Shown here: positions 1 through 7,860 of the stretch, piece by piece | Position numbering within the stretch: position 1 is the stretch's first letter | Layout of the letters: each line of letters begins with the position of its first letter | From: Syntrophales bacterium | Lineage (GTDB): Bacteria > Desulfobacterota > Syntrophia > Syntrophales > UBA2210 | Assembly: GCA_030655735.1 (NCBI GenBank) | Contig: JAUSPK010000214.1 | Coordinates: 1 to 10,565, forward strand | Reading direction: 5' to 3' | Length of the DNA: 10,565 bases | Translations under genes and position numbers: made by a program | Notes under the pieces: model-generated | Database searches by the model: none | The model's input: the letters and a program-made list of their open reading frames with translations, nothing else | Told to the model about the DNA's origin: nothing

Positions 1-777
1 GGCATCATCACGGCGGTCACCTTTTCTCTGCGCTGGAGGGCGGAAAAGCAGGGGTACAGCGCTTTTTACGTGCCGAACCTGGAACAGGGATTTGAACTCC
101 AGCGGTATATCATGCAGTCGGGGTGGACGCCCCCCGTTATGCGGCAGTATGATCTTATAGAGACAAAACGCAATTTCAAGGAGTATGCCCGCGAAGACGA
201 CTCCCTCCTTATCATGGTGCATGAAGGCCCGGCGAAAAGAGTCGACGCGGAGATGAAGGCATGCGGAACAATGGCCAAAGAGCTTGAATGTGACCAGGCC
301 CCCGCGCAGGCCGTTACCGAATGGCTCAAAGAGAGAAATAATGTTCCCGGATTCGAAGAGTACCTCTCACAGAACATCATACTGGACACCATCGAAATCG
401 CCGCGACCTGGGATCGAATCGGCCCTATCTATCACAACACGATCGCTTCCCTGAATAAGGTCGACAAGATGCTCAGCGCCTCGGGTCACAGTTCTCATTG
501 TTACCGTTCCGGCATCAATATCTATTTTACGTTTGCGGCCCTGGCCGATGACCCGTCAAAGATGGATGCCATGTATCATGATTGCTGGCGCCGGGTGATG
601 GAGGCTACCATTGAAGGCGGCGGCGGTATCTCGCACCACCACGGTATTGGTCGCGTTCGCCGTGACTACCTGTCCGCTGAAATCGGTGAATCCGGCGTGA
701 ATCTCCTGCGAAGCCTGAAGAAAACAATGGACCCGAACAACATCCTGAACCCGGAAGCGCTGATCCCCCATGAATAG
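1..777 (+). CDS. FAD-linked oxidase, AGPS/GlcD-like, C-terminal part (5' end outside window)
   Basis: The frame is open from base 1, so only the last 258 residues are seen; the FAD-binding (PCMH-type) N-terminal half lies upstream. The visible part is the substrate-binding FAD-oxidase C-terminal domain. Near the end it has the His cluster SHHHGIGRVRRDYL followed by a LKKTMDPNNILNP ending. In alkyldihydroxyacetonephosphate synthase (AGPS) the matching region is a catalytic HHH-G segment and a DPNNI tail, so similarity to AGPS is stronger than to plain glycolate oxidase GlcD. It overlaps the next gene by 8 nt (stop TAG 775-777, next ATG at 770), so the two are translationally coupled. With a kinase and a GlpC/HdrD-like Fe-S protein downstream, the likely role is flavin-dependent oxidation of a phosphorylated or hydroxylated small molecule, with electrons leaving through the Fe-S partner. 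True ether-lipid synthase activity cannot be excluded. The family is confident; the substrate is unknown. Confidence 0.85.
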   Translation, partial: GIITAVTFSLRWRAEKQGYSAFYVPNLEQGFELQRYIMQSGWTPPVMRQYDLIETKRNFKEYAREDDSLLIMVHEGPAKRVDAEMKACGTMAKELECDQAPAQAVTEWLKERNNVPGFEEYLSQNIILDTIEIAATWDRIGPIYHNTIASLNKVDKMLSASGHSSHCYRSGINIYFTFAALADDPSKMDAMYHDCWRRVMEATIEGGGGISHHHGIGRVRRDYLSAEIGESGVNLLRSLKKTMDPNNILNPEALIPHE

Positions 778-2212
778 ATACATATTGGCGATCGATGCCG
801 GGACCACCAACGTACAGGCCATGGTTCTGGACGAGTCCGGACGGGTAAAAGGAAAGGCGTCCGGAACGTTCCTGCTCACCTATCCGTCCCCCGGTCTCGT
901 GGAACAGGACCCGGAAAGCCTGTGGCACATCACGCTCGACACGGTTAAAACAGCCCTCTTGAGCAGCCGTATCAAGGCCAGGGATCTTGCCGGTATCGGC
1001 ATTACCGGGCAACGTACGACCATCGTTGTCTGGGAACGCGACAGTGGCAGATCGCTGGGTCCCGCCGTCGTCTGGCAGGACCAGCGCGGAAAACAGAGGG
1101 CGAAGGAACTGATAGAAAAAGGGTTCGTCACGTTAAACAGCCTCGCGGCCGCGTCCAAGATGGAACAGGTGGTCGACAGCCTTCCGAACGGCTATCAGCG
1201 GGTACAAAATAACGAACTGGCCTGGGGGAATGTCGACAGCTTTCTGGCATGGCGCCTGAGCGGCGGCGCCATTCACGCGACCGATGCCTCCAATGCCTGC
1301 GCCACCGGGTATTTTGATTTTATCAAAGAGTGGAAATGGTCTGACAGTCTCCTGGAGCTTCAGCATCTTCCCGCCTCTTTTTTCCCTGAAGTGGTAGAGA
1401 CCGTCGGCATTATGGGGCATACCGACCCGGACCTGCTGGGAGCGAAGATCCCCATCGGCGCCATTATCGGCGACCAGCAGAGCGCCCTGTACGCACAGGC
1501 GTGTCTGGAGGTGGGCATGGCCAAGATCAGCTACGGGACATCCGGAACCTGCAATGTTAATACGGGAAGCAGGCTCAAGCGGGCCGTCGGCGCCTATCCT
1601 TCCGTTGCCTGGACCCGCGGCGGCGAGAAAACGTTCCTGCTGGAGGGGATGGTCATCACCGCCGGTGCGGTTTTTGGTTGGTTGACCCGATTGGGGATTC
1701 TCGATACGTCCTCACAGGCAACGTCCTTCGGCAGGGAAAGGACGGATGCCCATGGTGTTTCTTTTTTGCCGGCGCTTCAGGGGTTGGGGACGCCTCACAG
1801 TATTCATGACCGTTTCGGCGCTTTTGAAGGACTCACGCTGGCCACGTCGAAAGAACACATTGTCAGCGCCGCCATCGAGGGGGTGGCGTTTCGGGTACGC
1901 GAAATGGTCGATCGGATTTATCGGGATTCCACGCTTCCCCGGCCGGACACCCTGCGGGTGGACGGTGGCGCCGCGGAAAACGACCTCTTGATGCAGATCC
2001 AGTCAAATGTGATGGGATGCGCCATTGAAAGAATGGAACCGACAGAAGCGACTGCGTACGGCGCGGCGCTTCTGGCAGGAGAGGCCTGCGGCATCTGGGG
2101 ACCGTATTCATCAGCCGCACTGCGCCGGGTTGACGCAAGGTTCGAACCGCAATGGAGCGATTCGGAGCGCGAAGAACGCTTCGGGCACTGGAAGTCTGTA
2201 TTTGGGTTGTGA
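770..2212 (+). CDS. FGGY-family carbohydrate kinase, glycerol-kinase-like
   Basis: This cytoplasmic ATP-dependent kinase has 480 residues, about the FGGY family length (near 500). The N-terminal phosphate loop is AIDAGTTN (residues 7-14). GITGQRTT (77-84) and VVWQDQRG (100-107) match the substrate-side motifs of glycerol kinase. IIGDQQSALYAQ (232-243) holds the expected catalytic base Asp235. GMAKISYGTSG (249-259) is the second phosphate motif and LRVDGGAAENDLLMQ (395-409) the adenosine motif. By eye against E. coli GlpK, Arg83, Trp103 and Asp245 are kept. Glu84 becomes Thr83, the Tyr135 region is shortened and lacks the Tyr (LAAASK around 125-130), and the Phe270 segment reads SGTCNV. Glycerol may therefore not be the substrate. 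The ATG start overlaps the upstream oxidase by 8 nt, so it belongs to the same operon. Confidence 0.9.
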   Translation: MNRYILAIDAGTTNVQAMVLDESGRVKGKASGTFLLTYPSPGLVEQDPESLWHITLDTVKTALLSSRIKARDLAGIGITGQRTTIVVWERDSGRSLGPAVVWQDQRGKQRAKELIEKGFVTLNSLAAASKMEQVVDSLPNGYQRVQNNELAWGNVDSFLAWRLSGGAIHATDASNACATGYFDFIKEWKWSDSLLELQHLPASFFPEVVETVGIMGHTDPDLLGAKIPIGAIIGDQQSALYAQACLEVGMAKISYGTSGTCNVNTGSRLKRAVGAYPSVAWTRGGEKTFLLEGMVITAGAVFGWLTRLGILDTSSQATSFGRERTDAHGVSFLPALQGLGTPHSIHDRFGAFEGLTLATSKEHIVSAAIEGVAFRVREMVDRIYRDSTLPRPDTLRVDGGAAENDLLMQIQSNVMGCAIERMEPTEATAYGAALLAGEACGIWGPYSSAALRRVDARFEPQWSDSEREERFGHWKSVFGL

Positions 2213-2305
2213 TGCAACAAAGGGGAGGCTGCGGGACAGGTATCGATGCCTCCAATCAGGATCAGGAAGACGATTGCCGCATAATCCGGAATATAGTGAG
2301 GGTAT

Positions 2306-3163
2306 ATGTTTGATTTAAGAAACGTAAAGGAACAGTTTGCGTCTGAGTGCACCGGCTGCGGCCTGTGTGTGGAGTGCTGTCCCATTATTGAGAACACGGA
2401 TCTCAGGGGCGTCGACCCCCAGGAGATTATGGGAGAGATACTGGATCTGTTCCAGCGCAATCAGATGGGGTCCCTGGCACGAACGAGAATCTATTCCTGC
2501 CTGTTTTGTAATACCTGCGTGGCATTCTGTCCCCAAGGGCTTAGCCCCGGCCTCAGTTTTGGCGTGGGCAAGGCGATTCTCAGGGAGATCGGAGACCCGG
2601 TACCTGGTGGCGTCTCCTCGGCTCAGGAAACGGCTGAAGCGCTCATCGACAGTGTACTGCCGTCTTTTGGGGAGGATTCAAAAAAGCCGGACTGGCTGAT
2701 AACGGATCTGAGCGATACTCGGCTGCAGCCGGCAAAGACGGTCCTCTTTTCCAGCTGCTTCGGCCTTATCCAGAGAAACACGCTGCTGACCACCCTCAAG
2801 ATCCTGCAGCGCGTCGATCCCGCTGTCAAGGTCTTCGGAGGCTTCGATTACTGCTGCGGGGAACTCCAGTTCATGGCCGGTAGACCGGACGAGGCCCAGG
2901 CGCAGTTCGTCGCATTGGTAGAGGGACTGAACGCCCTCTCCCCTGAAGAGGTGGTGATCTTCTGCCCGACCTGTAACATGAATTTTGATCATCACAACCC
3001 GGAGACACCATGGTCACGGACGTTCATTACCGATTATATTGCCGCCCACCTCGATGAACTGGGTCCTCTGCAGGAGGTTCAGGCGACAGTTACGGTCCCC
3101 ATGACCCCTGCCACTTCGTTCGTGGAGAGAGACCCGCATCAGAGTCGCCCAGAGAGATATTGA
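2306..3163 (+). CDS. (Fe-S)-binding oxidoreductase subunit, GlpC/HdrD-like, N-terminal part of a frameshifted gene
   Basis: The product is a 285-residue electron-transfer protein. Two ferredoxin-type [4Fe-4S] motifs come first: Cys15, 18, 21, 25 followed by Pro, and Cys65, 68, 71, 75 followed by Pro. Next is a complete first cysteine-rich CCG domain: Cys151, CCG at 183-185 and CPTC at 220-223. Family members (GlpC, GlcF, HdrD) carry two CCG domains in about 370-420 residues. Here the second domain starts (HDPCH) in another frame at about 3091-3104, and this frame continues as unrelated residues to a TGA. The remaining domain is at 3160-3429. ATG at 2306 follows a GTGAGG ribosome site at 2296-2302. 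The usual job is passing electrons from a flavoprotein (here the AGPS/GlcD-like oxidase) to quinone or another carrier. The gap after the kinase is 93 nt, so it is probably in the same operon. Confidence 0.85.
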   Translation: MFDLRNVKEQFASECTGCGLCVECCPIIENTDLRGVDPQEIMGEILDLFQRNQMGSLARTRIYSCLFCNTCVAFCPQGLSPGLSFGVGKAILREIGDPVPGGVSSAQETAEALIDSVLPSFGEDSKKPDWLITDLSDTRLQPAKTVLFSSCFGLIQRNTLLTTLKILQRVDPAVKVFGGFDYCCGELQFMAGRPDEAQAQFVALVEGLNALSPEEVVIFCPTCNMNFDHHNPETPWSRTFITDYIAAHLDELGPLQEVQATVTVPMTPATSFVERDPHQSRPERY

Positions 3164-3429
3164 GTGCCATCCCGGGAATAGAGATTATAGAAATGGAAAA
3201 TACGGGGGACACCGCCCTGTGCTGCGGCGCGTACGCGATTACCGGGATGGGAGAGCCAGGCAAGGATTTTCGGAACCGGAGGCTGAAACAGGCCAAAGAT
3301 ACGGGTGCCGATATCTTAAGCCTTTACTGCCCCGGCTGCCAGCTGGTCCTGGCGCCCGGGGGGGCGAAGATATCCCTTGAGGTAGAATCCATCCTCACCC
3401 TCCTGGGCCGGTCTCTGGGGATACAGTAA
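3160..3429 (+). CDS. Second CCG domain of the frameshifted GlpC/HdrD-like protein
   Basis: This carries the C-terminal cysteine-rich domain that completes the protein begun at 2306. It has ALCCGAYAITGMG (CCG motif) and, about 40 residues later, LYCPGCQLVL. The homologous frame starts upstream of the TTG shown here: reading from 3091 gives YGPHDPCHFVRG and then PREILSAIPGIEIIEM, the usual start of a second CCG domain. A net shift of -1 (one base missing or two extra) near the CCCC run at 3097-3100 explains the break. Joined, the two parts would give about 374 residues, a normal GlpC-like length. The stop of the first part and the TTG at 3160 share TTGA, so re-initiation as a separate short protein is formally possible. 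It would lack the HDPCH cysteine. A sequencing error or a recent pseudogene is more likely. Confidence 0.7.
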   Translation: MSAIPGIEIIEMENTGDTALCCGAYAITGMGEPGKDFRNRRLKQAKDTGADILSLYCPGCQLVLAPGGAKISLEVESILTLLGRSLGIQ

Positions 3430-3661
3430 GGCCCGCATGCACAGATATAGAGGAGAAGATAACGGCATGATCGATCCAGGGGGCGGGTGCCCGGCCGGGG
3501 GCGAGAATAATGGATTGGAAATTCTGGTTAGCTTTCTGAAAGCGTCAAATTTGATTTTACTGAAGACAGGAAAGACTTCGAATGGCAATGGTCGCATCTA
3601 TCCCCGGCAAGCCCATGAAAACAAATATCCCGTGCCGCTCTAACGGTTACCCGAAAAGGCT

Positions 3662-5059
3662 TTAATTGCTGTCCTCTTGATCCAATATTTCATCTTTTGA
3701 ATCGGGCGTGTCGTTGTTTAGTTTTTCCCATCTGTACCAGAATGTCTTATAGCTCATTCCAAGAAGCTTTGCTGCCTTGGACATGACGCCGTTGGCCAGC
3801 AGCATCGATTTTTTCAGGATATCTTTCTCCAGTTCCTCGAGATTAATTCCACCCTCCGGAAAATCGAAATCAAATGAGCCCGCCCGCCCCGAAATTCTGA
3901 GTTCGCTCTTTATGTCCCGTAATGCAATGGTATCGGTATCGCACATGATTACCGCCCGTTCTATAACCGATTCGAGCTGCCTGATATTCCCGGGCCAGTT
4001 ATAGTCAACGAGGGCCTTTATTGCGGCAGAGTCGACGTCTTTTATCCTTTTCCCGAATTCGCGGTTGTACCTGTTCAGAAAGAATTGAACCAGTTCGGGT
4101 ATATCGTTTTTCCTGTCTCTCAGTAGCGGAAGCTCTATAACGACGACCCGGAGCCGGTAGTAAAGATCTTCCCTGAAATTACCTTTTGCAAGCTCCTTTT
4201 CGATGTCCTTGTTGGTTGCGGCGATGATTCTTACATCGACCTTTATCGGGTGTTTCCCTCCGAGCCTTCGTATCTCTTTATCCTGGAGGACCCTCAAGAT
4301 CTTTGACTGCATCAGGAGCGGCAGGTCGCCGATCTCGTCAAGAAATAATGTGCCGTTGTCTGTCAGCTCGATCATTCCTATTTTCCGCGATGTCGCGCCC
4401 GTGAATGACCCGGGCTCATAGCCGAAGAGTTCGCTCTCGAAGAGATTCTCGGGTATGGAGGCACAGTTCAGGGCGGTGAACGGTTTGGACCGTCTGGAAC
4501 TGTTGTAGTGGATGGCCCGCGCGGCAAGTTCCTTGCCCGTGCCGCTCTCGCCTCGTATCAGGACCGTTGCGGAACTGTCTGAGACCTTTCTCATGATGGT
4601 TACGGCCTCCCGCATCTTGCTCGATTTACCGATAATCCCTTCGATCCTGAACCTGTCATACAGCTCCCTCTGGAGATGGAGATTTTCTTTGAGAAGTTCA
4701 GTACGCTCAACCCCCCGCCTGACGGTCATCAGCAGAGAATCCTTGCTCAGTGGTTTAGTCAGATAGTCAAAGGCGCCTTTTTTCATCGCTTCGACGGCGG
4801 ACGATATTGTGCCGTGGGCAGTCACGATAATCATGGTAGAGGTAATGAAATCTTTCTGAACGGATTCCAGGAGTTCAATCCCGTTCATTCCTCCCATCTT
4901 AAGGTCCGCGAGTATGACGTCGGGATTGAATTTCTTTGCTGTCTTTAACGCCTCTTCGCCGGAGGGGGCCGTGTACGTCTCATACCCCTCGTCATCGAGT
5001 ATCGTCTTGACTATGTCCCTCTGAAGCTGCTCGTCGTCTACAACAAGAATGACCGCCAT
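3662..5059 (-). CDS. Sigma-54-dependent response regulator, NtrC family
   Basis: The product has 465 residues in three domains. The receiver domain (1-120) has the acidic pair Asp8/Asp9, phospho-acceptor Asp52 in LADLKMGG, Thr80 and Lys102. The AAA+ sigma-54 interaction domain (about 140-375) has Walker A GESGTGKE (170-177), the sigma-54 contact loop GSFTGA (217-222) and Walker B GTLFLDEI (236-243). A Fis-type helix-turn-helix lies at the C-terminus (VMSKAAKLLGMSYKTFWYRW). The loop is GSFTGA rather than GAFTGA; the critical F-T-G residues are kept. The start follows an AAGGAAAGG site (5064-5072), and the gene begins 1 nt after the kinase stop, so the two are a cognate pair. It should activate sigma-54 promoters on phosphorylation. 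Its targets are unknown, but the YkuD genes and lipoprotein nearby are candidates. A short acidic tail follows the HTH. Confidence 0.95.
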   Translation of the reverse strand: MAVILVVDDEQLQRDIVKTILDDEGYETYTAPSGEEALKTAKKFNPDVILADLKMGGMNGIELLESVQKDFITSTMIIVTAHGTISSAVEAMKKGAFDYLTKPLSKDSLLMTVRRGVERTELLKENLHLQRELYDRFRIEGIIGKSSKMREAVTIMRKVSDSSATVLIRGESGTGKELAARAIHYNSSRRSKPFTALNCASIPENLFESELFGYEPGSFTGATSRKIGMIELTDNGTLFLDEIGDLPLLMQSKILRVLQDKEIRRLGGKHPIKVDVRIIAATNKDIEKELAKGNFREDLYYRLRVVVIELPLLRDRKNDIPELVQFFLNRYNREFGKRIKDVDSAAIKALVDYNWPGNIRQLESVIERAVIMCDTDTIALRDIKSELRISGRAGSFDFDFPEGGINLEELEKDILKKSMLLANGVMSKAAKLLGMSYKTFWYRWEKLNNDTPDSKDEILDQEDSN

Positions 5060-5060
5060 C

Positions 5061-6509
5061 TTACCTTTCCTTTTCCAAGGGCAGGAACAGTGTGATGATA
5101 CTGCCTTTGCCTTCGGTGCTCGTAAATTCTATCCGGCCCCTGTGTTGTTCCACTACGCTTTTCGTAAGGGCAAGCCCGATGCCGAGCCCATCCTGCTTCG
5201 TGGTAAAGAAGGGGTCGAATATTTTTGAAATCATTTCCGCCGGGATACCCATCCCCGTATCTTCAATGGCTATAATTAATGTATCGTCAGCATTGTTTGC
5301 CCGTATCGTGACCTTTCCCCCGTCCGGCATCGCGTGGAACGCATTCAGTATTATGTTGTAAAGGCAGGTTTTCATAAATCCTGAGTCCAGATACGGTTCC
5401 GGCAGTGTGCCAAGTTCGTTGATTAGTTCTATCTTTTCCTTTTCCGCCTTGGCCTTCACAAGTTCCAGAACATCCTCTATCAGCTTCTTGACATCAGTCC
5501 TCTTGAGATCAAGCTTGAGGGGCTTGCTGTATTCAAGGAGACTCTCTGCAAACCCGCTGACGCGCTGTATCTCGTTCTTAATGTTGAGAATCAGGGAGTC
5601 GAAGCGCTCTTTCCGGTCTTCTTCAGGGGGTACGTATTTATGCTGGATATGGTCGATGGAAAGACTGATGAAATTGAGCGGGTTCTTTATCTCGTGCGCG
5701 ATGCTCATCGAAAACTGTCCTATGCCCGCAAGTTGCTCGGCCTTGTGCAGCCTTTCCTCCAATACGCGTTCTTCCTTGAGCTTGCCGACCATGTAGTTGA
5801 AACTTTTTGCCAGTTCTCCTATTTCGTCTCTTCTTGCCGTGCGTATTTCCTGATTGAGGTTTCCGTGTGCGACATTTCTGGCGGCTTGTACGACATCCTC
5901 TATGGGTTTTGTGTATCTCTTCGCAAGGATAATGCTGATGATGATTCCTATCCCGAAGATGATCATGGCTGCTATAATTCTTCTAGTGAGCCTTTTCTGC
6001 ATCCGGGCGGAAAAGTCCTCCGTATTGACCGTAAGGTTTATGTATCCGTAATGTTTGTCGCCTGCAACGACAGGAACGATCACATTATAAAACTGACCCT
6101 CGCCTATTACCGGTTCCCCGAGTTCTGCCTTGAAGATGAGTTCTTTTTTTGCCTTTGTGATCCATTTTCCTGCCTTTTGAGGATCGGTGCTCGCCAGTAT
6201 CCTGTCGGAATTGCTGATGATCGATATCTCTCTTACGCCGCTTGTCTGTAGTCTGTTGAGATAGTTCTTGAGATGTTTCTCCTCCGGGAAACCGCTGCTG
6301 GTGACTTCCTTTACACCCATTTGTATACCCTTGGAGAGATCGGCAATCTGTTCTTCAAACTCGTTATAGATCGTTGTTTCGGTCTGATAATAGAGAAAAA
6401 CGAGGATGGCGATGATGCTGATGCTCTGAACAAGCATCAGGGCCACCAGTTTCTTGTTGAGAGAGAGTTTTGGAAGATAGTTTCTTATTCCACGGATGTC
6501 AAATTGCAT
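5061..6509 (-). CDS. Membrane sensor histidine kinase (HAMP, HisKA, HATPase)
   Basis: This is a 482-residue inner-membrane kinase. Transmembrane helices lie at about 19-41 and 177-197 and enclose a periplasmic sensor of about 135 residues. The sensor has a single-Cache/PAS-like pattern (ISIISNSDRILASTDP, then FYNVIVPV and GYINLTV). A HAMP linker spans about 198-250. The HisKA box SIAHEIKNPL puts phospho-accepting His at 272. The ATPase domain has the N-box ILNAFHAMPDGG, G1 DTGMGIP (417-423), FDPFFTTK and G2 GLGIGLALTK. There is no receiver domain. An in-frame TAA sits just upstream of ATG 6509, which limits the start; the ribosome site before it is poor. It follows the secreted-protein gene by 72 nt with no terminator that I can see, so read-through from the YkuD genes is plausible. 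The ligand or stress sensed is not shown by the sequence. Confidence 0.95.
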   Translation of the reverse strand: MQFDIRGIRNYLPKLSLNKKLVALMLVQSISIIAILVFLYYQTETTIYNEFEEQIADLSKGIQMGVKEVTSSGFPEEKHLKNYLNRLQTSGVREISIISNSDRILASTDPQKAGKWITKAKKELIFKAELGEPVIGEGQFYNVIVPVVAGDKHYGYINLTVNTEDFSARMQKRLTRRIIAAMIIFGIGIIISIILAKRYTKPIEDVVQAARNVAHGNLNQEIRTARRDEIGELAKSFNYMVGKLKEERVLEERLHKAEQLAGIGQFSMSIAHEIKNPLNFISLSIDHIQHKYVPPEEDRKERFDSLILNIKNEIQRVSGFAESLLEYSKPLKLDLKRTDVKKLIEDVLELVKAKAEKEKIELINELGTLPEPYLDSGFMKTCLYNIILNAFHAMPDGGKVTIRANNADDTLIIAIEDTGMGIPAEMISKIFDPFFTTKQDGLGIGLALTKSVVEQHRGRIEFTSTEGKGSIITLFLPLEKER

Positions 6510-6581
6510 ATGCGCATTTTATATTTATTTCTCACCGGGAGTCAATCAATGAAGATTCATCAGAGCCCTCAGCCGGAAGAA

Positions 6582-7199
6582 TCACGAGGGATATACGATG
6601 GCGCCCGAACCCTCGGAGATTGACCAGTAAACAGCCCTGGCGTCATTTTTATCCATGACAATAACTATGGCTGTATACGGTTTACCCCACAAGGAACTCC
6701 AGAGCATTGCGACCGGGCGCGTTAGAAATCTCTTTGACGCATAGAAGAAGTTGGATATCCCTGAGACAATTCCTTCCGTCTCAGGTCTTATGAATATCGT
6801 TAGTCCGCCGTCAAAAAAAAGAGTATATCTGGATGGCATATCGGTCAGTTCCAGGGCCTCTATCTTGAAATCGCCCTCGTTTTTCCCGGGTTTGATAATT
6901 TCCCTGCTGGGTTCGATAAATGTGCTTTTCTTTCTCAAGCGATATGCGGTGCCCGGAGCGGGGCTGCCCCAGTAATGGAAGTCCTTAATCTGCAGTTCCC
7001 TCAGGTGAATGCCCCGTGAATTGATATAGGTTATTTTTTCCCTGAGGTTAAAAACGAAGTAGATATTGGGCTTGCGGGCCAGCACAAGTTCTTCTTTGAG
7101 GATCCGGTTTTCTATGATGTATCGCTCTTTGTCATCACCCGCAGAGGCCGAGCCGGCAACCAAGGCGATAAAGAGCAATATGAACCTTAACCGCATCAT
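6582..7199 (-). CDS. Secreted protein of unknown function, possible degenerate YkuD relative
   Basis: The product has 205 residues. A clear signal peptide (MMRLRF, a hydrophobic core, then ASA before GDD, cut at about residue 20) sends it to the periplasm. No Cys follows, so it is not a lipoprotein. A short charged helix (residues about 24-42) leads into NIYFVFNLREKITYIN and then GIHLREL. This resembles the first strands of the YkuD domain in the gene just upstream (NKIYIVVDTGRNMLYLK, then GTIRETV). No HG or HGC catalytic motif follows, so if it is a YkuD relative it is not an active transpeptidase. Its start ATG overlaps the stop of the transpeptidase by 1 nt (TGATG), so the two are translationally coupled. 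I do not recognise a named family; a structural or regulatory partner of the transpeptidases is an inference. Confidence 0.75.
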   Translation of the reverse strand: MMRLRFILLFIALVAGSASAGDDKERYIIENRILKEELVLARKPNIYFVFNLREKITYINSRGIHLRELQIKDFHYWGSPAPGTAYRLRKKSTFIEPSREIIKPGKNEGDFKIEALELTDMPSRYTLFFDGGLTIFIRPETEGIVSGISNFFYASKRFLTRPVAMLWSSLWGKPYTAIVIVMDKNDARAVYWSISEGSGAIVYPS

Positions 7200-7858
7200 C
7201 AGAAGATATATATCCTCGTGCCCAAACCGGCGATGCGATAAATATTCTTAAGGTCCTTGTCGCCAACCCTGATGCAGCCGTGCGTAACGTTTCTTCCCAG
7301 CAGCCTGGTATAAAGCGTTCCATGGATAAAGTATCCGTTGCCGAAACCGAGGGCGTAATCTCCGAGGACGCCTTCCTCTATCCTTTTCCTGGGATCTTTG
7401 GGTATCTCTTCGGCCTCCTCGATGAACGCCCAGTCCGGCTTTGTCCATGCAGGATCGCGCTGCTTTGTCTGCATACGGTACTCGCCCCTCGGGGTATCAA
7501 AAACCCATCGACGGTTGCCCGAAGGATCTTTTAGAATGCTGCCGCTTCCGCATGAGACGACGGTTTCACGGATCGTCCCGTCGCCTTTTTTCAGGTATAA
7601 CATATTCCTGCCGGTGTCCACGACGATATAGATCTTATTGGGGGTCAGGTTTTTTAACCTTTGCCTGAGCTCTGCGTTTTTCGCTCTCAATGCCTTTAAG
7701 CTCATCTTTCCGGCTTTCTTGACCTCTTTCCCTTTAGAGCCGGAAGACAAGTCGCCGGCCCCGAGATAATATCCGGCAGCCTCGATGGTCAGGAATGTGA
7801 TCGATAAGATTATAATAATTCTAATAATAATTCTAAGATACTTCAATTTGTTGAACAT
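7199..7858 (-). CDS. Membrane-anchored L,D-transpeptidase (YkuD domain)
   Basis: The product has 219 residues from the chosen start. A single N-terminal hydrophobic helix (about 8-28) anchors it to the inner membrane. A Lys-rich, coil-like linker (about 40-70) follows, then a YkuD domain (about 75-219). The catalytic motif is complete: FIHG with His179, then THGCIRV with Cys195 as nucleophile and Arg197. Such enzymes make 3-3 cross-links between meso-diaminopimelate residues or join lipoproteins to peptidoglycan; which applies here is not decidable. Start choice: an in-frame ATG lies upstream at 7987, but it would add residues inside the preceding gene that look like shadow translation. ATG 7858 has a good GGAGAAGG site 9 nt away and begins 2 nt after the upstream stop. 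The gene sits between the YkuD lipoprotein and the secreted protein in one operon. Confidence 0.9.
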   Translation of the reverse strand: MFNKLKYLRIIIRIIIILSITFLTIEAAGYYLGAGDLSSGSKGKEVKKAGKMSLKALRAKNAELRQRLKNLTPNKIYIVVDTGRNMLYLKKGDGTIRETVVSCGSGSILKDPSGNRRWVFDTPRGEYRMQTKQRDPAWTKPDWAFIEEAEEIPKDPRKRIEEGVLGDYALGFGNGYFIHGTLYTRLLGRNVTHGCIRVGDKDLKNIYRIAGLGTRIYIF

Positions 7859-7860
7859 TT

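Noticed and set aside
2470..2490. TGGCACGAACG resembling a sigma-54 -24 element
   Set aside because: Inside a coding region, with no -12 GC at the right spacing.
3531..3547. GCTTTC-GAAAGC as a terminator after the metabolic operon
   Set aside because: The stem is only about 5 bp with almost no loop and no T run.
3437..3643. Short plus-strand open frame of 68 codons after the Fe-S gene
   Set aside because: No good ribosome site and no recognisable protein pattern; probably non-coding.
6566..6590. CCCTC / GAGGG hairpin at the end of the secreted-protein gene as a terminator
   Set aside because: Only 5 bp with a 15-nt loop and no T run on the minus strand, so it is unlikely to separate this gene from the kinase.
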